Notes: generated by a model not told the origin, from the sequence alone. Positions 27,926 through 37,104 are shown, numbered from the stretch's first letter. The stretch is DNA of 64,000 nt from an uncultured Aquimarina sp. (GCA_947498705.1 CANMLW010000010.1:62001-126000); one strand, 5' to 3'. Program-made: numbers and translations.

Positions 27926-28175
27926 CTTCAGAATCTCTTAACGTATCAAAAACAACGTAATTACTTTCTATTTTCTTATCAAAGTTAAATGAGTTGATTT
28001 CTTACAATTAGCTCGCACTACATTAGTATGTTCTTTTTTGAGCATATCATGGATCGTTAAATAGCCCCGGTATTCTAATCTATATCCTGATTTAAGGTTA
28101 CATATAAATTCTTTTCAATACTTTTACTACAATTATTTATTTACATGTGGTCTTGACCCAATATGGATTAACTTT

Positions 28176-29654
28176 ATGAATCTAAATCTTAAAAAGACAG
28201 GAGCTATTTGCGGCCCTCTCGTTTTCTTTCTTGTTTTATTTTTTTTTCATCCAGAAGGTCTTACCAAAGAAGCTAATGCAATACTTGCAAGCACTTTATG
28301 GGTTGCTATTTGGTGGATCACAGAACCTGTACCAATAGCTGTAACCTCATTATTACCGATTATATTGTTTCCATTATCAGGAGGAATGGATATAAAGACT
28401 ACCACAGCTGCTTTCGGAAATCATACAATTTTCTTATACACAGGAGGGTTTATACTAGCCATTGCCATACAAAAATGGAATTTGCACAAACGTATTGCTC
28501 TTACCATTATTCACATTATAGGTACAAACGTAAAAACCATGATTCTTGGTTTCATGATTGCCACTGCTTTTTTATCCATGTGGATTTCTAATACTGCGAC
28601 TTCTGTTATGATGTTACCCATAGGTATTGCTATTATATCACAACTTACAGACAATCCAAATACTATCGAAAATGAGAACAAGATTTTTGGAAAAGCATTA
28701 ATGCTTAGTATTGCATATAGTGCTTCCATTGGTGGGATTGCAACTCTTATAGGTACTCCTACTAACCTTATTCTTGCTGGTATTGTTAAAGAAGTTTACA
28801 ATTTTGAAATTACTTTTACCAATTGGGTTATCATAGGATTACCAATAGCCATACTTATGCTGTTTATTAGCTGGTATTATTTAACACATATTGCTTTTCC
28901 TTTTAAACAAAAGACATTTCCTGGAGGTAAGGACGAAATAAAAAAACAGCTTGATGCACTTGGTAAATTATCTTTTGAAGAAAAAATGGTGCTCGTGGTT
29001 TTTGTATGTACAGCCTTTTCCTGGATAACAAGATCCTTTCTACTAAAGCATATTATCCCTCCTATTAATGATACTATCATTGCTATGATCGCTGCAATTT
29101 CTTTATTTATATTACCTAGTAAAGAAAAAGGGAAACCAATAATGGATTGGTCCTCGGCAGTAAAGCTTCCTTGGGGAATATTATTGCTTTTTGGAGGTGG
29201 TTTGGCCCTTGCTTCTGGATTTAAAGAGTCTGGATTAGCTTTATGGATAGGTACTCAAATGACATTATTACAAGGAGTTTCTTTGATCGTTCTTTTGGCT
29301 TTTATTGTTACCGCTGTAAACTTTTTAACAGAAATAACATCAAATGTCGCTACTACCTCGATGTTATTACCTGTGCTTGCTTCGATGGCATTATCGTTAG
29401 AAGTACATCCCTTTATTCTTATGATTGGTGCAACTATTGCTGCTTCATGCGCATTTATGCTTCCGGTAGCTACTCCTCCTAACGCTGTGGTTTTTGGTTC
29501 TGGATATCTAAGTATCCCCGATATGATGAAAAAAGGGTTTTGGTTAAATTTAATATCTATTTTTCTAATTATCGTAATAACGTACTACCTGCTACCTTCT
29601 TTATGGAATTTTGATCCATCTACCTTTCCGCAAGATTTTAATAGGGATTTATAA
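28176..29654 (+). CDS. SLC13/DASS family sodium-coupled anion (dicarboxylate) transporter
   Basis: This 492-aa inner-membrane protein has about 11-12 hydrophobic helices. Both family signatures are present: 'WISNTATSVMMLP' with 'GGIATLIGTPTNLI' in the first repeat, and 'TEITSNVATTSMLLP' with 'LPVATPPNAVVFG' in the second. The two SNT/SNV motifs form the sodium and substrate sites in VcINDY-type carriers. It probably imports C4-dicarboxylates or similar anions with sodium; sulfate is an alternative within the family. It is a single-gene unit. Confidence 0.9.
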   Translation: MNLNLKKTGAICGPLVFFLVLFFFHPEGLTKEANAILASTLWVAIWWITEPVPIAVTSLLPIILFPLSGGMDIKTTTAAFGNHTIFLYTGGFILAIAIQKWNLHKRIALTIIHIIGTNVKTMILGFMIATAFLSMWISNTATSVMMLPIGIAIISQLTDNPNTIENENKIFGKALMLSIAYSASIGGIATLIGTPTNLILAGIVKEVYNFEITFTNWVIIGLPIAILMLFISWYYLTHIAFPFKQKTFPGGKDEIKKQLDALGKLSFEEKMVLVVFVCTAFSWITRSFLLKHIIPPINDTIIAMIAAISLFILPSKEKGKPIMDWSSAVKLPWGILLLFGGGLALASGFKESGLALWIGTQMTLLQGVSLIVLLAFIVTAVNFLTEITSNVATTSMLLPVLASMALSLEVHPFILMIGATIAASCAFMLPVATPPNAVVFGSGYLSIPDMMKKGFWLNLISIFLIIVITYYLLPSLWNFDPSTFPQDFNRDL

Positions 29655-29730
29655 AAAACACCCTTCAATCTTAAAACTATCGATATTCATGAATAGCCAG
29701 TTGGAATTCATGAAAAACGACTACAACCCC

Positions 29731-29762
29731 TTGTTTTACAAACCATTATCACACTAATTTTG
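29731..29762 (+). promoter_or_regulatory. Bacteroidota-type promoter for the DUF5648 lipoprotein gene
   Basis: TTG at 29731-29733 and TAATTTTG at 29755-29762 are separated by 21 bp, a good fit to the TTG / TAnnTTTG promoter of this phylum. The start codon follows 45 bp later. Confidence 0.6.
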
Positions 29763-29807
29763 ACTTATAAATTTTAATCAATTATAAATCATAAAACTTT
29801 TAAAACA

Positions 29808-30404
29808 ATGAAAACACACAAATTTTTATTTTCGTTTTTTACCATAGCTATTATGGGATTGGTATTTACTTCTTGTGAAAAAGAAGAAATACAGGAAACG
29901 GATACTACTGGAGAAGATCTTGATGAAATTAAAGCTTTGGAGGAAATCAAAGTAAATAATGATATATCGGTAAAGTCAACCTTATCATACACGAATGCAC
30001 TTCGATATTATTCTGGAGGAAGAAATACTGTTCATACATATAAAGTTGCAAATTCTGGAGCAGCGATTGGAACATATGAAGGGATTGCGTTTAGAACCCC
30101 TATTGTTGCCTCTTCTAATGGAGTTGACAGAAATGAATATAATTTTTTGTATTTTTTATTACACCCAAGAAATGAAGATTTTATGATGACTACAAGTGCT
30201 CGTGAATATTGGAGTTTAAGAAGAAGCGGGTGGAATAACCTAACACATAATTATGTATTAATTCACAAAAATCAGAAAACCGGTTTAAAAAGATTATATC
30301 GTTTTTATGGTCATAACAATTCTGATCATTTATTCACCACCAATTACTCTGAAGGCACCAGAGCCGGTTATAGATATGAAGGTGTTGTTGGTTGGGTAAA
30401 ATAA
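29808..30404 (+). CDS. DUF5648-type repeat lipoprotein
   Basis: This 198-aa lipoprotein has a signal ending 'VFTSC' (Cys23), an acidic linker, then a domain with 'LYFLLHPRNEDFMMTTSAREYW' and 'LYRFYGHNNSDHLFTTNYSEG'. The 'D-H-(L/F)-T-T' pattern plus 'AGYRYEGVVGWV' is the DUF5648 repeat, found in secreted and surface proteins, often next to hydrolase domains. The function is unknown; a surface or carbohydrate-binding role is a guess. It has its own promoter and terminator. Confidence 0.7.
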   Translation: MKTHKFLFSFFTIAIMGLVFTSCEKEEIQETDTTGEDLDEIKALEEIKVNNDISVKSTLSYTNALRYYSGGRNTVHTYKVANSGAAIGTYEGIAFRTPIVASSNGVDRNEYNFLYFLLHPRNEDFMMTTSAREYWSLRRSGWNNLTHNYVLIHKNQKTGLKRLYRFYGHNNSDHLFTTNYSEGTRAGYRYEGVVGWVK

Positions 30405-30490
30405 TAGGCCTCAGAAACTAAATCAAACAATTCATTTAGTATTAGTAGAAGTCAATAAAACTTTAAAACAATAAAACGCTAGAGATGTAT

Positions 30491-30530
30491 AAAAGAGGTT
30501 TTTTTATAATTACTAAAAAACCTCTTTTTT
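30491..30530. terminator. Rho-independent terminator after the DUF5648 gene
   Basis: A 14-bp stem (AAAAGAGGTTTTTT / AAAAAACCTCTTTT) with a 10-nt loop and T-run. The A/T-flanked symmetry would let it also serve the convergent minus-strand gene at 30614. Confidence 0.8.
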
Positions 30531-30613
30531 GGCACATAACAAGCTTACAAGTTCTACCTACAAAAAATCTTGTATACAAGTTTCTTCAAGAATAAAAGCA
30601 ATTTTCCTCAACA

Positions 30614-30847
30614 TTACTTTAGCATATTTTTTACGGTATCATAACTCTCTTCATACTCCCAATATACAATTCTATCAAAAGCATATTTAATCAAGATAAA
30701 TTGATTACTTACAGATAATATTCTATCGATCGCCACCATTTTTTTTGATGCTTTTTCTAATTTTACTTCTTCTGTTATTTCTTGGTTTCTTGCATCAAAA
30801 CCATGTACAATGATATGATCTTTAAGTGTTAGTTCAATATATTTCAT
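30614..30847 (-). CDS. Small hypothetical protein (77 aa)
   Basis: This 77-aa soluble protein has a good coding look: charged, with beta-like alternation ('MKYIELTLKDHIIVHGFDA', 'RILSVSNQFILIKYAFDRIVYWEYE'). It may be a small beta-barrel. I do not recognise a family. It stands alone between two plus-strand genes, with a terminator on its downstream side. Confidence 0.5.
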   Translation of the reverse strand: MKYIELTLKDHIIVHGFDARNQEITEEVKLEKASKKMVAIDRILSVSNQFILIKYAFDRIVYWEYEESYDTVKNMLK

Positions 30848-31014
30848 TTTGGCTTTCTATATTTTGAAAAACAAATGTAAGCATTGTTACCTTAACCAAT
30901 CATTAATATTTTGGTTGATGGTTTTTGGTTATTTTAGAATTCTTTAAATTTTATCACATAACTCTTGCAAGCTCTCTCATCAAAAAACGACTCTTGCTAT
31001 AAACCATTCTAAAG

Positions 31015-32226
31015 ATGAATCTATCTAAAGTAACTTTTATCAATTCTGAAGGACAAACATTGTCTGGTCGTATAGAACTTCCTGTTGATCAACATCCTCA
31101 TAACTTTGTATTGTTTGCACATTGTTTTACTTGTAATAAAAATCTGGGTGCAGTAAGAAATATTAGTAAAAGTCTTACAACCCGTGGATTTGGAGTATTA
31201 CGATTTGATTTTACAGGCCTTGGAGAAAGTGAGGGAGACTTCGAAAACACCAATTTTTCTGGTAATGTAAATGACCTTATTGCGGCCTCTGATTTTCTTG
31301 CAAATGAATATATGGCTCCATCGTTGTTAATCGGTCATTCTTTGGGCGGTGCTGCCTCCATTTTTGCAGCTTCAAAAATTGATTCTATCAAAGCAGTTGC
31401 CACTATTGGAGCACCTTCTAACCCCGTTCATGTACAACACTTACTAAAAAGCGGAATTAAAGAAATAGAAACTCAAGGCAAAGCTACTATCAATCTAAGC
31501 GGCAGAGATTTTACAATTAAAAAGCAATTTTTGGATGATCTAAAAAACAAGTCGTTACCAGATGTTGCTAAAAATCTAGGCAAAGCACTATTAATAATGC
31601 ATTCTCCTCAAGATACAACCGTTCATATTCATAATGCTGAAGAAATTTATTTAGCAGCAAAACACCCGAAAAGTTTTGTGACTTTGGATGGTGCGGATCA
31701 TTTATTGATGAGAAAAGAAGACTCTTTATATGCAGGAAAAGTTATTTCAGAATGGTCGTCCAGGTATATTAAAAAACCCGAAACCCCAGCATTAAAAAGC
31801 ACGTATCAAGTTGTTGCTAGCTTAAGAGACACAGATGGTTTTACAACACAAATGAAAGTAGGTAGTCATTATATGCTTGCAGATGAACCTGAGAGCGTGG
31901 GAGGCAATAATTTTGGCCCTACTCCCTATGAATATGTATCTGCTGGTTTGTCTGCATGTACAGCTATGACCATAAAAATGTATGTTGCTAGAAAAGGATG
32001 GGATTTAAAACATATAGAAGTGCATACCGACTATAGTAAATCCTATAATGTTGATTGCGAAAATGCTGAAAACCCGGATGCTAAGATCGATACCTTTAAA
32101 AGAGAAATAAAACTAGAAGGAGCGTTAGATGAAAAACAGATTGCCAGAATATTACAAATTGCAGATAAATGCCCTGTTCATAAAACATTGCATAGTAAAG
32201 CTCAAATAATCACCACACTGCTTTAA
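31015..32226 (+). CDS. Bifunctional alpha/beta hydrolase - OsmC family fusion protein
   Basis: This 403-aa cytoplasmic fusion has an N-terminal alpha/beta hydrolase (about 1-255) with nucleophile Ser109 in 'GHSLGG' and a C-terminal acid/His pair in 'HSPQDTTVHI' and 'DGADHLLM'. The C-terminal OsmC-like domain (about 260-403) has the two peroxidatic-type Cys in 'LSACTAM' and 'DKCPVHK'. This fusion is known in many bacteria. OsmC domains reduce organic hydroperoxides; the hydrolase may release acyl peroxides for it, which is inference. The nearby Cu/Zn superoxide dismutase fits an oxidative-stress theme. Confidence 0.9.
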   Translation: MNLSKVTFINSEGQTLSGRIELPVDQHPHNFVLFAHCFTCNKNLGAVRNISKSLTTRGFGVLRFDFTGLGESEGDFENTNFSGNVNDLIAASDFLANEYMAPSLLIGHSLGGAASIFAASKIDSIKAVATIGAPSNPVHVQHLLKSGIKEIETQGKATINLSGRDFTIKKQFLDDLKNKSLPDVAKNLGKALLIMHSPQDTTVHIHNAEEIYLAAKHPKSFVTLDGADHLLMRKEDSLYAGKVISEWSSRYIKKPETPALKSTYQVVASLRDTDGFTTQMKVGSHYMLADEPESVGGNNFGPTPYEYVSAGLSACTAMTIKMYVARKGWDLKHIEVHTDYSKSYNVDCENAENPDAKIDTFKREIKLEGALDEKQIARILQIADKCPVHKTLHSKAQIITTLL

Positions 32227-32332
32227 TAGCGATCTAACAAGTATTACAATAGTAATATTTGTAGCATTTTTTTTGTCATAAACTAAAACTGCATTATATT
32301 ACCACTACAAACAAAATACAAGCCAAAAGATC

Positions 32333-32929
32333 ATGAAAAATTTAAAATTGGTAGTACTTACTGTATTATCTATAACCATATTTGGTTGTAAAGGAGAAAA
32401 AAAGGACACCACAGACCAAAATAATACTCCTGAAGAACAAGAAACTGTTACTACTAAAAAAGTAGAAAAAAACGAAACTAAAACAATAGAATTCAATCTA
32501 GAACCTAAAAACGACAGTAATGTTGCTGGTAAAATTATCTTTACAGAATCAGAAGGAATGGTAAATATGATTGCAGAGCTAACGGGTCTCGAAGAAGGTG
32601 AACACGCTATTCATATTCATGAAAAAGCAGATTGTAGTTCTGCAGATGGTAAATCTACAGGTGGACATTGGAATCCAACTATGGAACCACACGGAAAATG
32701 GGGCGCAAAAGAAGGGTACCATAAAGGTGATATAGGAAACTTTAAGGCCGATGAGAATGGTAATGGTGCTTTGACATTTGCTACTAACGAATGGTGTATA
32801 GGATGTGAGGATAAAAGAAAAAATATCTTGGGTAAAGCCATTATAGTACATCAAGGAGTTGATGATTTCACCTCACAACCATCTGGAGCTGCTGGTAGCA
32901 GAATAAGCTGTGGCGGTATTATACAGTAA
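32333..32929 (+). CDS. sodC: Cu/Zn superoxide dismutase lipoprotein
   Basis: This 198-aa lipoprotein has a lipobox Cys near residue 19 ('TIFGC') and an acidic/lysine linker to about 50. The SodC domain keeps all metal ligands by motif: 'HIHE' (two Cu His), 'GGHWNP' (bridging His), 'EPHG' and 'YHKGDIGN' (Zn His and Asp), and 'IIVHQG' (Cu His). The disulfide Cys pair is plausible ('KADCSS' and 'RISCGG'). An insertion with two further Cys ('WCIGC') before the last Cu ligand is unusual. It dismutates superoxide in the periplasm. It has its own terminator. Confidence 0.9.
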   Translation: MKNLKLVVLTVLSITIFGCKGEKKDTTDQNNTPEEQETVTTKKVEKNETKTIEFNLEPKNDSNVAGKIIFTESEGMVNMIAELTGLEEGEHAIHIHEKADCSSADGKSTGGHWNPTMEPHGKWGAKEGYHKGDIGNFKADENGNGALTFATNEWCIGCEDKRKNILGKAIIVHQGVDDFTSQPSGAAGSRISCGGIIQ

Positions 32930-32958
32930 AGATAATAGAACGATAAAATATACGTTTC

Positions 32959-32988
32959 AAAAGAGGTTACTTGTGTAACCTCTTTTTT
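32959..32988 (+). terminator. Rho-independent terminator after sodC
   Basis: A perfect 12-bp stem AAAAGAGGTTAC / GTAACCTCTTTT, TTGT loop and T6 run, 30 bp after the sodC stop. Confidence 0.9.
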
Positions 32989-33082
32989 ATTGATTGATAT
33001 TTATAGTATATATAAAACATATAGCCCATAAATTGATTACATTTTTATAACTTTTTAAAATTTCGTTTTATCAAAATAAAAC

Positions 33083-33090
33083 TAACTTTG
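33083..33090 (+). promoter_or_regulatory. Possible -7 promoter element for the LETM1-related gene
   Basis: TAACTTTG matches TAnnTTTG and lies 16 bp before the ATG, implying a very short leader. No clear TTG at -33. Confidence 0.35.
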
Positions 33091-33106
33091 TAACAAACCT
33101 AATTCA

Positions 33107-34291
33107 ATGAATCCTTCAACTTCTGGTTGGATAGAAAAGTTTCTACGAGATCAAGACAATGATCTACACTTATTGCAATGGTCACTTGATAAACTATATC
33201 TTGATTTAAGAAATGTAGGATTTATCTATGGTAACTCTATAGATATAATTGTAAATAACATTTCTGATATTGTATATTCTGAAGAAGAAAAAACAAAAAT
33301 CAACCTTTTCTCTGCACTGGTTGTTACGTATTATGAAACTATAGAAAATGCAGATAAAGAAGATTGTATTAATGCGTTGCTTCAGTTTTATAGTTTTTTA
33401 GACACTAAAAAATCTTTTTTTTCATTAACCAACATACTGACATCGAACATTTATGAAAAATTAGAAAAAGTTCTACATACCCGCATACAAACAAATGAGT
33501 CTATTTTCAAAAAGAACTTTAGTCACCTGCTAACAAATGCGCTCCTATTTATTGATGTATTGGCTTTTGATTATTTTTTAATCCATGATAAAAACCCTTT
33601 GGATTATGCGACAAAGCTAGAAGAGTCTTTAATAAATACTGTTTTTCTTGCGTTAAATTCTAAAACAGAAAAAGATCAATATGATCAACTTTTGGTTAAA
33701 CTTTTTTCTTCATCAGTTAGGTATACACATATATCTACAGAAGAGGAAGCTAGTTTTGATCATTTAGAGCTAGATTCGTATACCGACGAAATTGAAAAAA
33801 AATACATTTTAGATCTTACCTCGTTAGCTGTTTGGAATGATGAGAAATTAGATCAACATGAACACAATTTTATGACGGCATTGGGAGCAGAACTAGGGCT
33901 TTCTGACGACTACACAAAAGATTCTCTTAACCTTGTGAGAGCTTTTATAAATACACATAGAAGAAACATTACTTTTTTCAACTATTCTAATCCTGCCTTG
34001 CACTTTTACCAACAAACCTCTCGTACGGTAAGTATCCTGATATTAAGAAATAAAAAACGGTTAATTAAAGAAATATCAGAAAGTAAAGAGTTAATGATTT
34101 TACTAGGCCAATCGACACTAAGAGATTTGTCTACCGAAGAAAAGCAACAAGTAAAAAAACAGTTACTTGATATTTGTAAAACAATTCCTTCTTTAGCTAT
34201 TTTTATACTTCCCGGAGGGAGTCTGTTATTACCTCTTTTGGTAAAATTTATCCCTCAATTATTACCATCTGCTTTCAATGAAAACAAATAA
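33107..34291 (+). CDS. LETM1-related biofilm-associated protein
   Basis: This 394-aa protein is mostly helical and charged. A central TerB-like segment (about 235-275, 'LTSLAVWNDEKLDQHEHNFM') is followed by the LETM1-like C-terminus 'IPSLAIFILPGGSLLLPLLVKFIPQLLPSAF', a hydrophobic hairpin near residues 360-390. Flavobacterial proteins with this ending are annotated as LETM1-related biofilm-associated proteins. Mitochondrial LETM1 affects cation exchange, but the bacterial biochemical role is not established. It is probably attached to the inner membrane by the C-terminal hydrophobic part, and is monocistronic. Confidence 0.75.
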   Translation: MNPSTSGWIEKFLRDQDNDLHLLQWSLDKLYLDLRNVGFIYGNSIDIIVNNISDIVYSEEEKTKINLFSALVVTYYETIENADKEDCINALLQFYSFLDTKKSFFSLTNILTSNIYEKLEKVLHTRIQTNESIFKKNFSHLLTNALLFIDVLAFDYFLIHDKNPLDYATKLEESLINTVFLALNSKTEKDQYDQLLVKLFSSSVRYTHISTEEEASFDHLELDSYTDEIEKKYILDLTSLAVWNDEKLDQHEHNFMTALGAELGLSDDYTKDSLNLVRAFINTHRRNITFFNYSNPALHFYQQTSRTVSILILRNKKRLIKEISESKELMILLGQSTLRDLSTEEKQQVKKQLLDICKTIPSLAIFILPGGSLLLPLLVKFIPQLLPSAFNENK

Positions 34292-34331
34292 TTAAAGTGC
34301 TATATATTTTTACAAAAGGCACATAAAATAC

Positions 34332-34955
34332 CTATACTTCAAGTTTTTCAAGTTCCTTATAGTTCTTTTTTAACTTACGCGTTAGTATACCATATATGAG
34401 TCTATAAAACAACGCAATTAACCCAACAAAAATTAGAACAACCATGAGTGTACTTACCAATACAACCCATAATGGCGGTTCTCCTTGGATCGTGCTGTTT
34501 TGAAATTGATCTGTAAAGGAAAAAATATAAATTATTGTTGAGATAAGCACGATTGCAAACAGGCTTATACTCACAAAAATATATTGCCGAACCGTTCTTC
34601 GCGTTTTTAAAATATTCTCCATTAGCACTTTGGTAGAATCTGTAGTTTTAATTTTTCTATAGTTTTGATAAAATCTAACCATAAAATACACTAAAACGCT
34701 ATAGGATAGAATAGAGGAAAATATAGAAAACAATCCCATATCCACATTTTCTATCTTGGTATGCATTCCATTTAACCTAAATACAATATCTAGAGATGTC
34801 CATAAAACAAATTCTAAAATACTAATGATAAAAATCCATCTTACAATAGAAGAAGATTTTTTTAATATCATTTGATATATTTCGTTATATGATAACTTGG
34901 GAAACACATTCTTCTGTTTCTGCCAGTCTTTTTTTAATAATTCTAATTCATCCAT
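34332..34955 (-). CDS. Membrane protein partner of the adjacent sigma factor (anti-sigma-like)
   Basis: This 207-aa protein has a cytoplasmic N-terminus ('MDELELLKKDWQKQKNVFPKLSYNEIYQMI', in pieces) and four membrane helices (about 38-58, 75-95, 120-140, 160-185). It begins 7 bp after the sigma-factor stop. In Bacteroidota this gene order commonly carries a membrane regulator of the sigma factor, although this protein lacks a recognisable FecR or zinc anti-sigma motif. An anti-sigma role is inference from position. Confidence 0.65.
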   Translation of the reverse strand: MDELELLKKDWQKQKNVFPKLSYNEIYQMILKKSSSIVRWIFIISILEFVLWTSLDIVFRLNGMHTKIENVDMGLFSIFSSILSYSVLVYFMVRFYQNYRKIKTTDSTKVLMENILKTRRTVRQYIFVSISLFAIVLISTIIYIFSFTDQFQNSTIQGEPPLWVVLVSTLMVVLIFVGLIALFYRLIYGILTRKLKKNYKELEKLEV

Positions 34956-34962
34956 GATGGGG

Positions 34963-35457
34963 TTACGGATTTAATATTTTTTTTAATTTTGTTTTTACCC
35001 GGTTCATTTTTACCCTGGCATTTACTTCGCTTATACCCATTGTTTGGGCAATTTCATGGTATGGTCTATCTTCGAGATATAAAAAAACAAGTGCTTTTTC
35101 AATATCATTAAGTTTCTTTACAGCTTCATACATTAATCGTAACTGTTGTTCTATCTCATCATCATACTCCTCTACCTTAATTCTGTAATCAAACGTTTCA
35201 ATATTTGTAGTATTAATACTTCTTTTAGATTTTCTGTACAAAGTAATTGCAGTGTTTAGTGCAACACGATACATCCAGGTACTAAACTTCGAATCTCCTC
35301 TAAATTTTGGATAAGCTTTCCAAAGCTGTATAGTTATTTCCTGAAACAAATCATTATGCGAATCTGGATCACTTGTATAAATCCTACAAATCTTGTGAAC
35401 AATATTTTGATTTTGTTCAAGATTGGATACAAAACTATGTTCTAATTCTTTATTCAC
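34963..35457 (-). CDS. ECF-type RNA polymerase sigma factor (sigma-70 family)
   Basis: This 164-aa protein has region 2 (about 25-90, 'DLFQEITIQLWKAYPKFRGDSKFSTWMYRVALNTAI', in pieces) and region 4 (about 110-160, 'VFLYLEDRPYHEIAQTMGISEVNARVKMNRVKTKLKKIL'). It has no sigma regions 1 or 3, so it is an extracytoplasmic-function type. It is encoded directly upstream of a four-helix membrane protein that is the likely regulator. The target promoters are unknown. Confidence 0.9.
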   Translation of the reverse strand: MNKELEHSFVSNLEQNQNIVHKICRIYTSDPDSHNDLFQEITIQLWKAYPKFRGDSKFSTWMYRVALNTAITLYRKSKRSINTTNIETFDYRIKVEEYDDEIEQQLRLMYEAVKKLNDIEKALVFLYLEDRPYHEIAQTMGISEVNARVKMNRVKTKLKKILNP

Positions 35458-35799
35458 TGTGGCTAGTTACATCCTATAAGTAGTACAATATACTTTTATG
35501 TTACACTAAACTTTAAAAAAATTATAAAACCTTGTTCAAAAACCATAAATAACAAAATAGTGTCTATTTTAAATGACAGTTAAAAGTATTTATATCGCTT
35601 TTTTTCTTATTTTTAGATAAATTTAACAAGACTAAAAAATACTATCAAACAGGATTACCCCTAATATTATTCAATAGACCTTTATAATCTGCGATAGTAA
35701 TTACTCCTTTTTTAGTGTTCCATATACCTAAACACATTCTTGTCTTATTCCTTGATTAATAGGAAATGTATTTTAAATAATATTAAAATCTAACAAAGA
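35458..35799. other. Divergent intergenic region between sigma factor and LytTR regulator
   Basis: This 342-bp AT-rich spacer between divergent genes must hold both promoters. I find no clear TAnnTTTG, repeat or small gene. Confidence 0.4.
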
Positions 35800-36534
35800 A
35801 TGAAGTGTTTTCTTATTGGGGATAACAATGATTTACTAGAAGGAATAGAAGCATATTTACAAGCTAACTTCTTTTATATACGAGTTTGTGAAAAACTAAA
35901 TTCATATGTACAGTCTGAAAAAATGCTTCATAAAACAACACCCGATTTAATCCTAATCGATGTAAATATTGATATAGAAATTCCTACTAGTTTTTTAAGA
36001 AAAGTAAGAAAAGCTACTATTGATGTTTTGGCTATCATTCCTAATGAGTCTAATATTATTAATTTACTAGAAAAACATAATATAGAGTATATTACAAAAC
36101 CTGTAGACTTTACAGAGTTGAGGATTAGTATTAACAAATCTTACATAGGTATTTCTAAGGAAAAAGAGCTTGAACAAATTTTAACAAGAATTAAATCCAC
36201 TACTCCCAAAAAAAGAATAGCCATACCACAAGAAAAACAAATACAAATGATCTCTGTACAGGATATTATGTATATAGAAGCAGATATCAATTATTGTCAA
36301 ATATACATACAAGATCAAAAATCCATTTGCGTATCAAAAACTTTAAAAACTTTTGAACAACAGCTAATTAACAACGTTGAGTTTTATAGAATCCATCAAT
36401 CGTATTTGATTAATATTAATTACATAACCAAAATACTTAAAGCAAAGCTACCCCAAGTAGTCATGGAAAATGGAGATATCCTTACCATATCCAGATCCAA
36501 AAAAACCGATTTTCTTAAATCAATTCTGGTATAA
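35800..36534 (+). CDS. Orphan LytTR-family response regulator
   Basis: This 244-aa protein has a receiver domain (1-118) and a LytTR DNA-binding domain (about 135-244, 'IQMISVQDIMYIEADINYCQIY', in pieces, and 'FYRIHQSYLININYI'). Receiver Asp54 ('ILIDVN') and Lys100 ('YITKPVD') are kept. The usual acidic pair near residue 8 reads 'GDNND' and the Thr/Ser switch position is 'AIIP', so activation may be atypical. No kinase gene is adjacent. It probably binds direct repeats upstream of its target genes. Confidence 0.82.
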   Translation: MKCFLIGDNNDLLEGIEAYLQANFFYIRVCEKLNSYVQSEKMLHKTTPDLILIDVNIDIEIPTSFLRKVRKATIDVLAIIPNESNIINLLEKHNIEYITKPVDFTELRISINKSYIGISKEKELEQILTRIKSTTPKKRIAIPQEKQIQMISVQDIMYIEADINYCQIYIQDQKSICVSKTLKTFEQQLINNVEFYRIHQSYLININYITKILKAKLPQVVMENGDILTISRSKKTDFLKSILV

Positions 36535-36761
36535 GGCCCAACCAATCAAAATCCAACTAAACGCAATCAATTCTATTTGAAAACTAAGCTCATTGGCTAT
36601 TTATTCTGTCAAAAATATCTTGAAGCAAACTTGGAGATAATAGATCTCCCCCCCCCTTTAAAGTATCTTAAAATAAATCGATATTGAATAAGGTTAGCCC
36701 AATATTGTCTTTTGAAAATAGTATCATTTAACTTTCAAAACAAAACTTTATTCATAAAAAG

Positions 36762-36796
36762 AGAAACCACTGTCATGAATAGACAGTGGTTTTTCA
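36762..36796. terminator. Bidirectional rho-independent terminator
   Basis: An 11-bp stem AAACCACTGTC / GACAGTGGTTT with a 7-nt loop, followed by T5 on the plus strand and by a T-rich tract on the minus strand. It lies 230 bp after the LytTR gene and directly after a tiny minus-strand frame. Confidence 0.8.
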
Positions 36797-36798
36797 AC

Positions 36799-36858
36799 CT
36801 AACCGAACTTGAAACTAGAAATCACTTTTTCTTTGAGATCATAGATCACATTAACCAT
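36799..36858 (-). CDS. Possible 19-aa small peptide
   Basis: ATG to TAG encodes MVNVIYDLKEKVISSFKFG, ending 3 bp before a terminator stem. Its position just before a terminator is the only support; length alone proves nothing. Confidence 0.2.
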   Translation of the reverse strand: MVNVIYDLKEKVISSFKFG

Positions 36859-37011
36859 AGGTGTTAATTGATCCGTCTAATGTTTTTATTTTGCAATCTT
36901 CCTTACTTTTTATGCAAAATCATGTAGTGGCACATTTCGAAGTAATGTTGTTTACCTATGTGATTCTATTGCATTTTTATACAATCTATGTAAAATGCTT
37001 TTAGATAACAC

Positions 37012-37086
37012 CTAATAGGAGACAGAACAAACTACTAATAGTGACACAAAAACGAGTAGCATAACATATACATCCATTTTTTTCAT
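37012..37086 (-). CDS. Possible 24-aa hydrophobic peptide
   Basis: A 24-codon frame begins MKKMDVYVML and continues with a hydrophobic stretch to 'VVCSVSY'. It looks like a bare signal or membrane segment and lies 30 bp downstream of a minus-strand hairpin. It could be a small membrane peptide or toxin-like peptide, or chance. Confidence 0.3.
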   Translation of the reverse strand: MKKMDVYVMLLVFVSLLVVCSVSY

Positions 37087-37104
37087 AACTATTAATTTAT
37101 AATT

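Noticed and set aside
29685..29715. Inverted repeat with ATTCATGAA arms after the SLC13 gene
   Set aside because: No T-run follows and the arms are AT-rich; not strong enough for a terminator or operator call.
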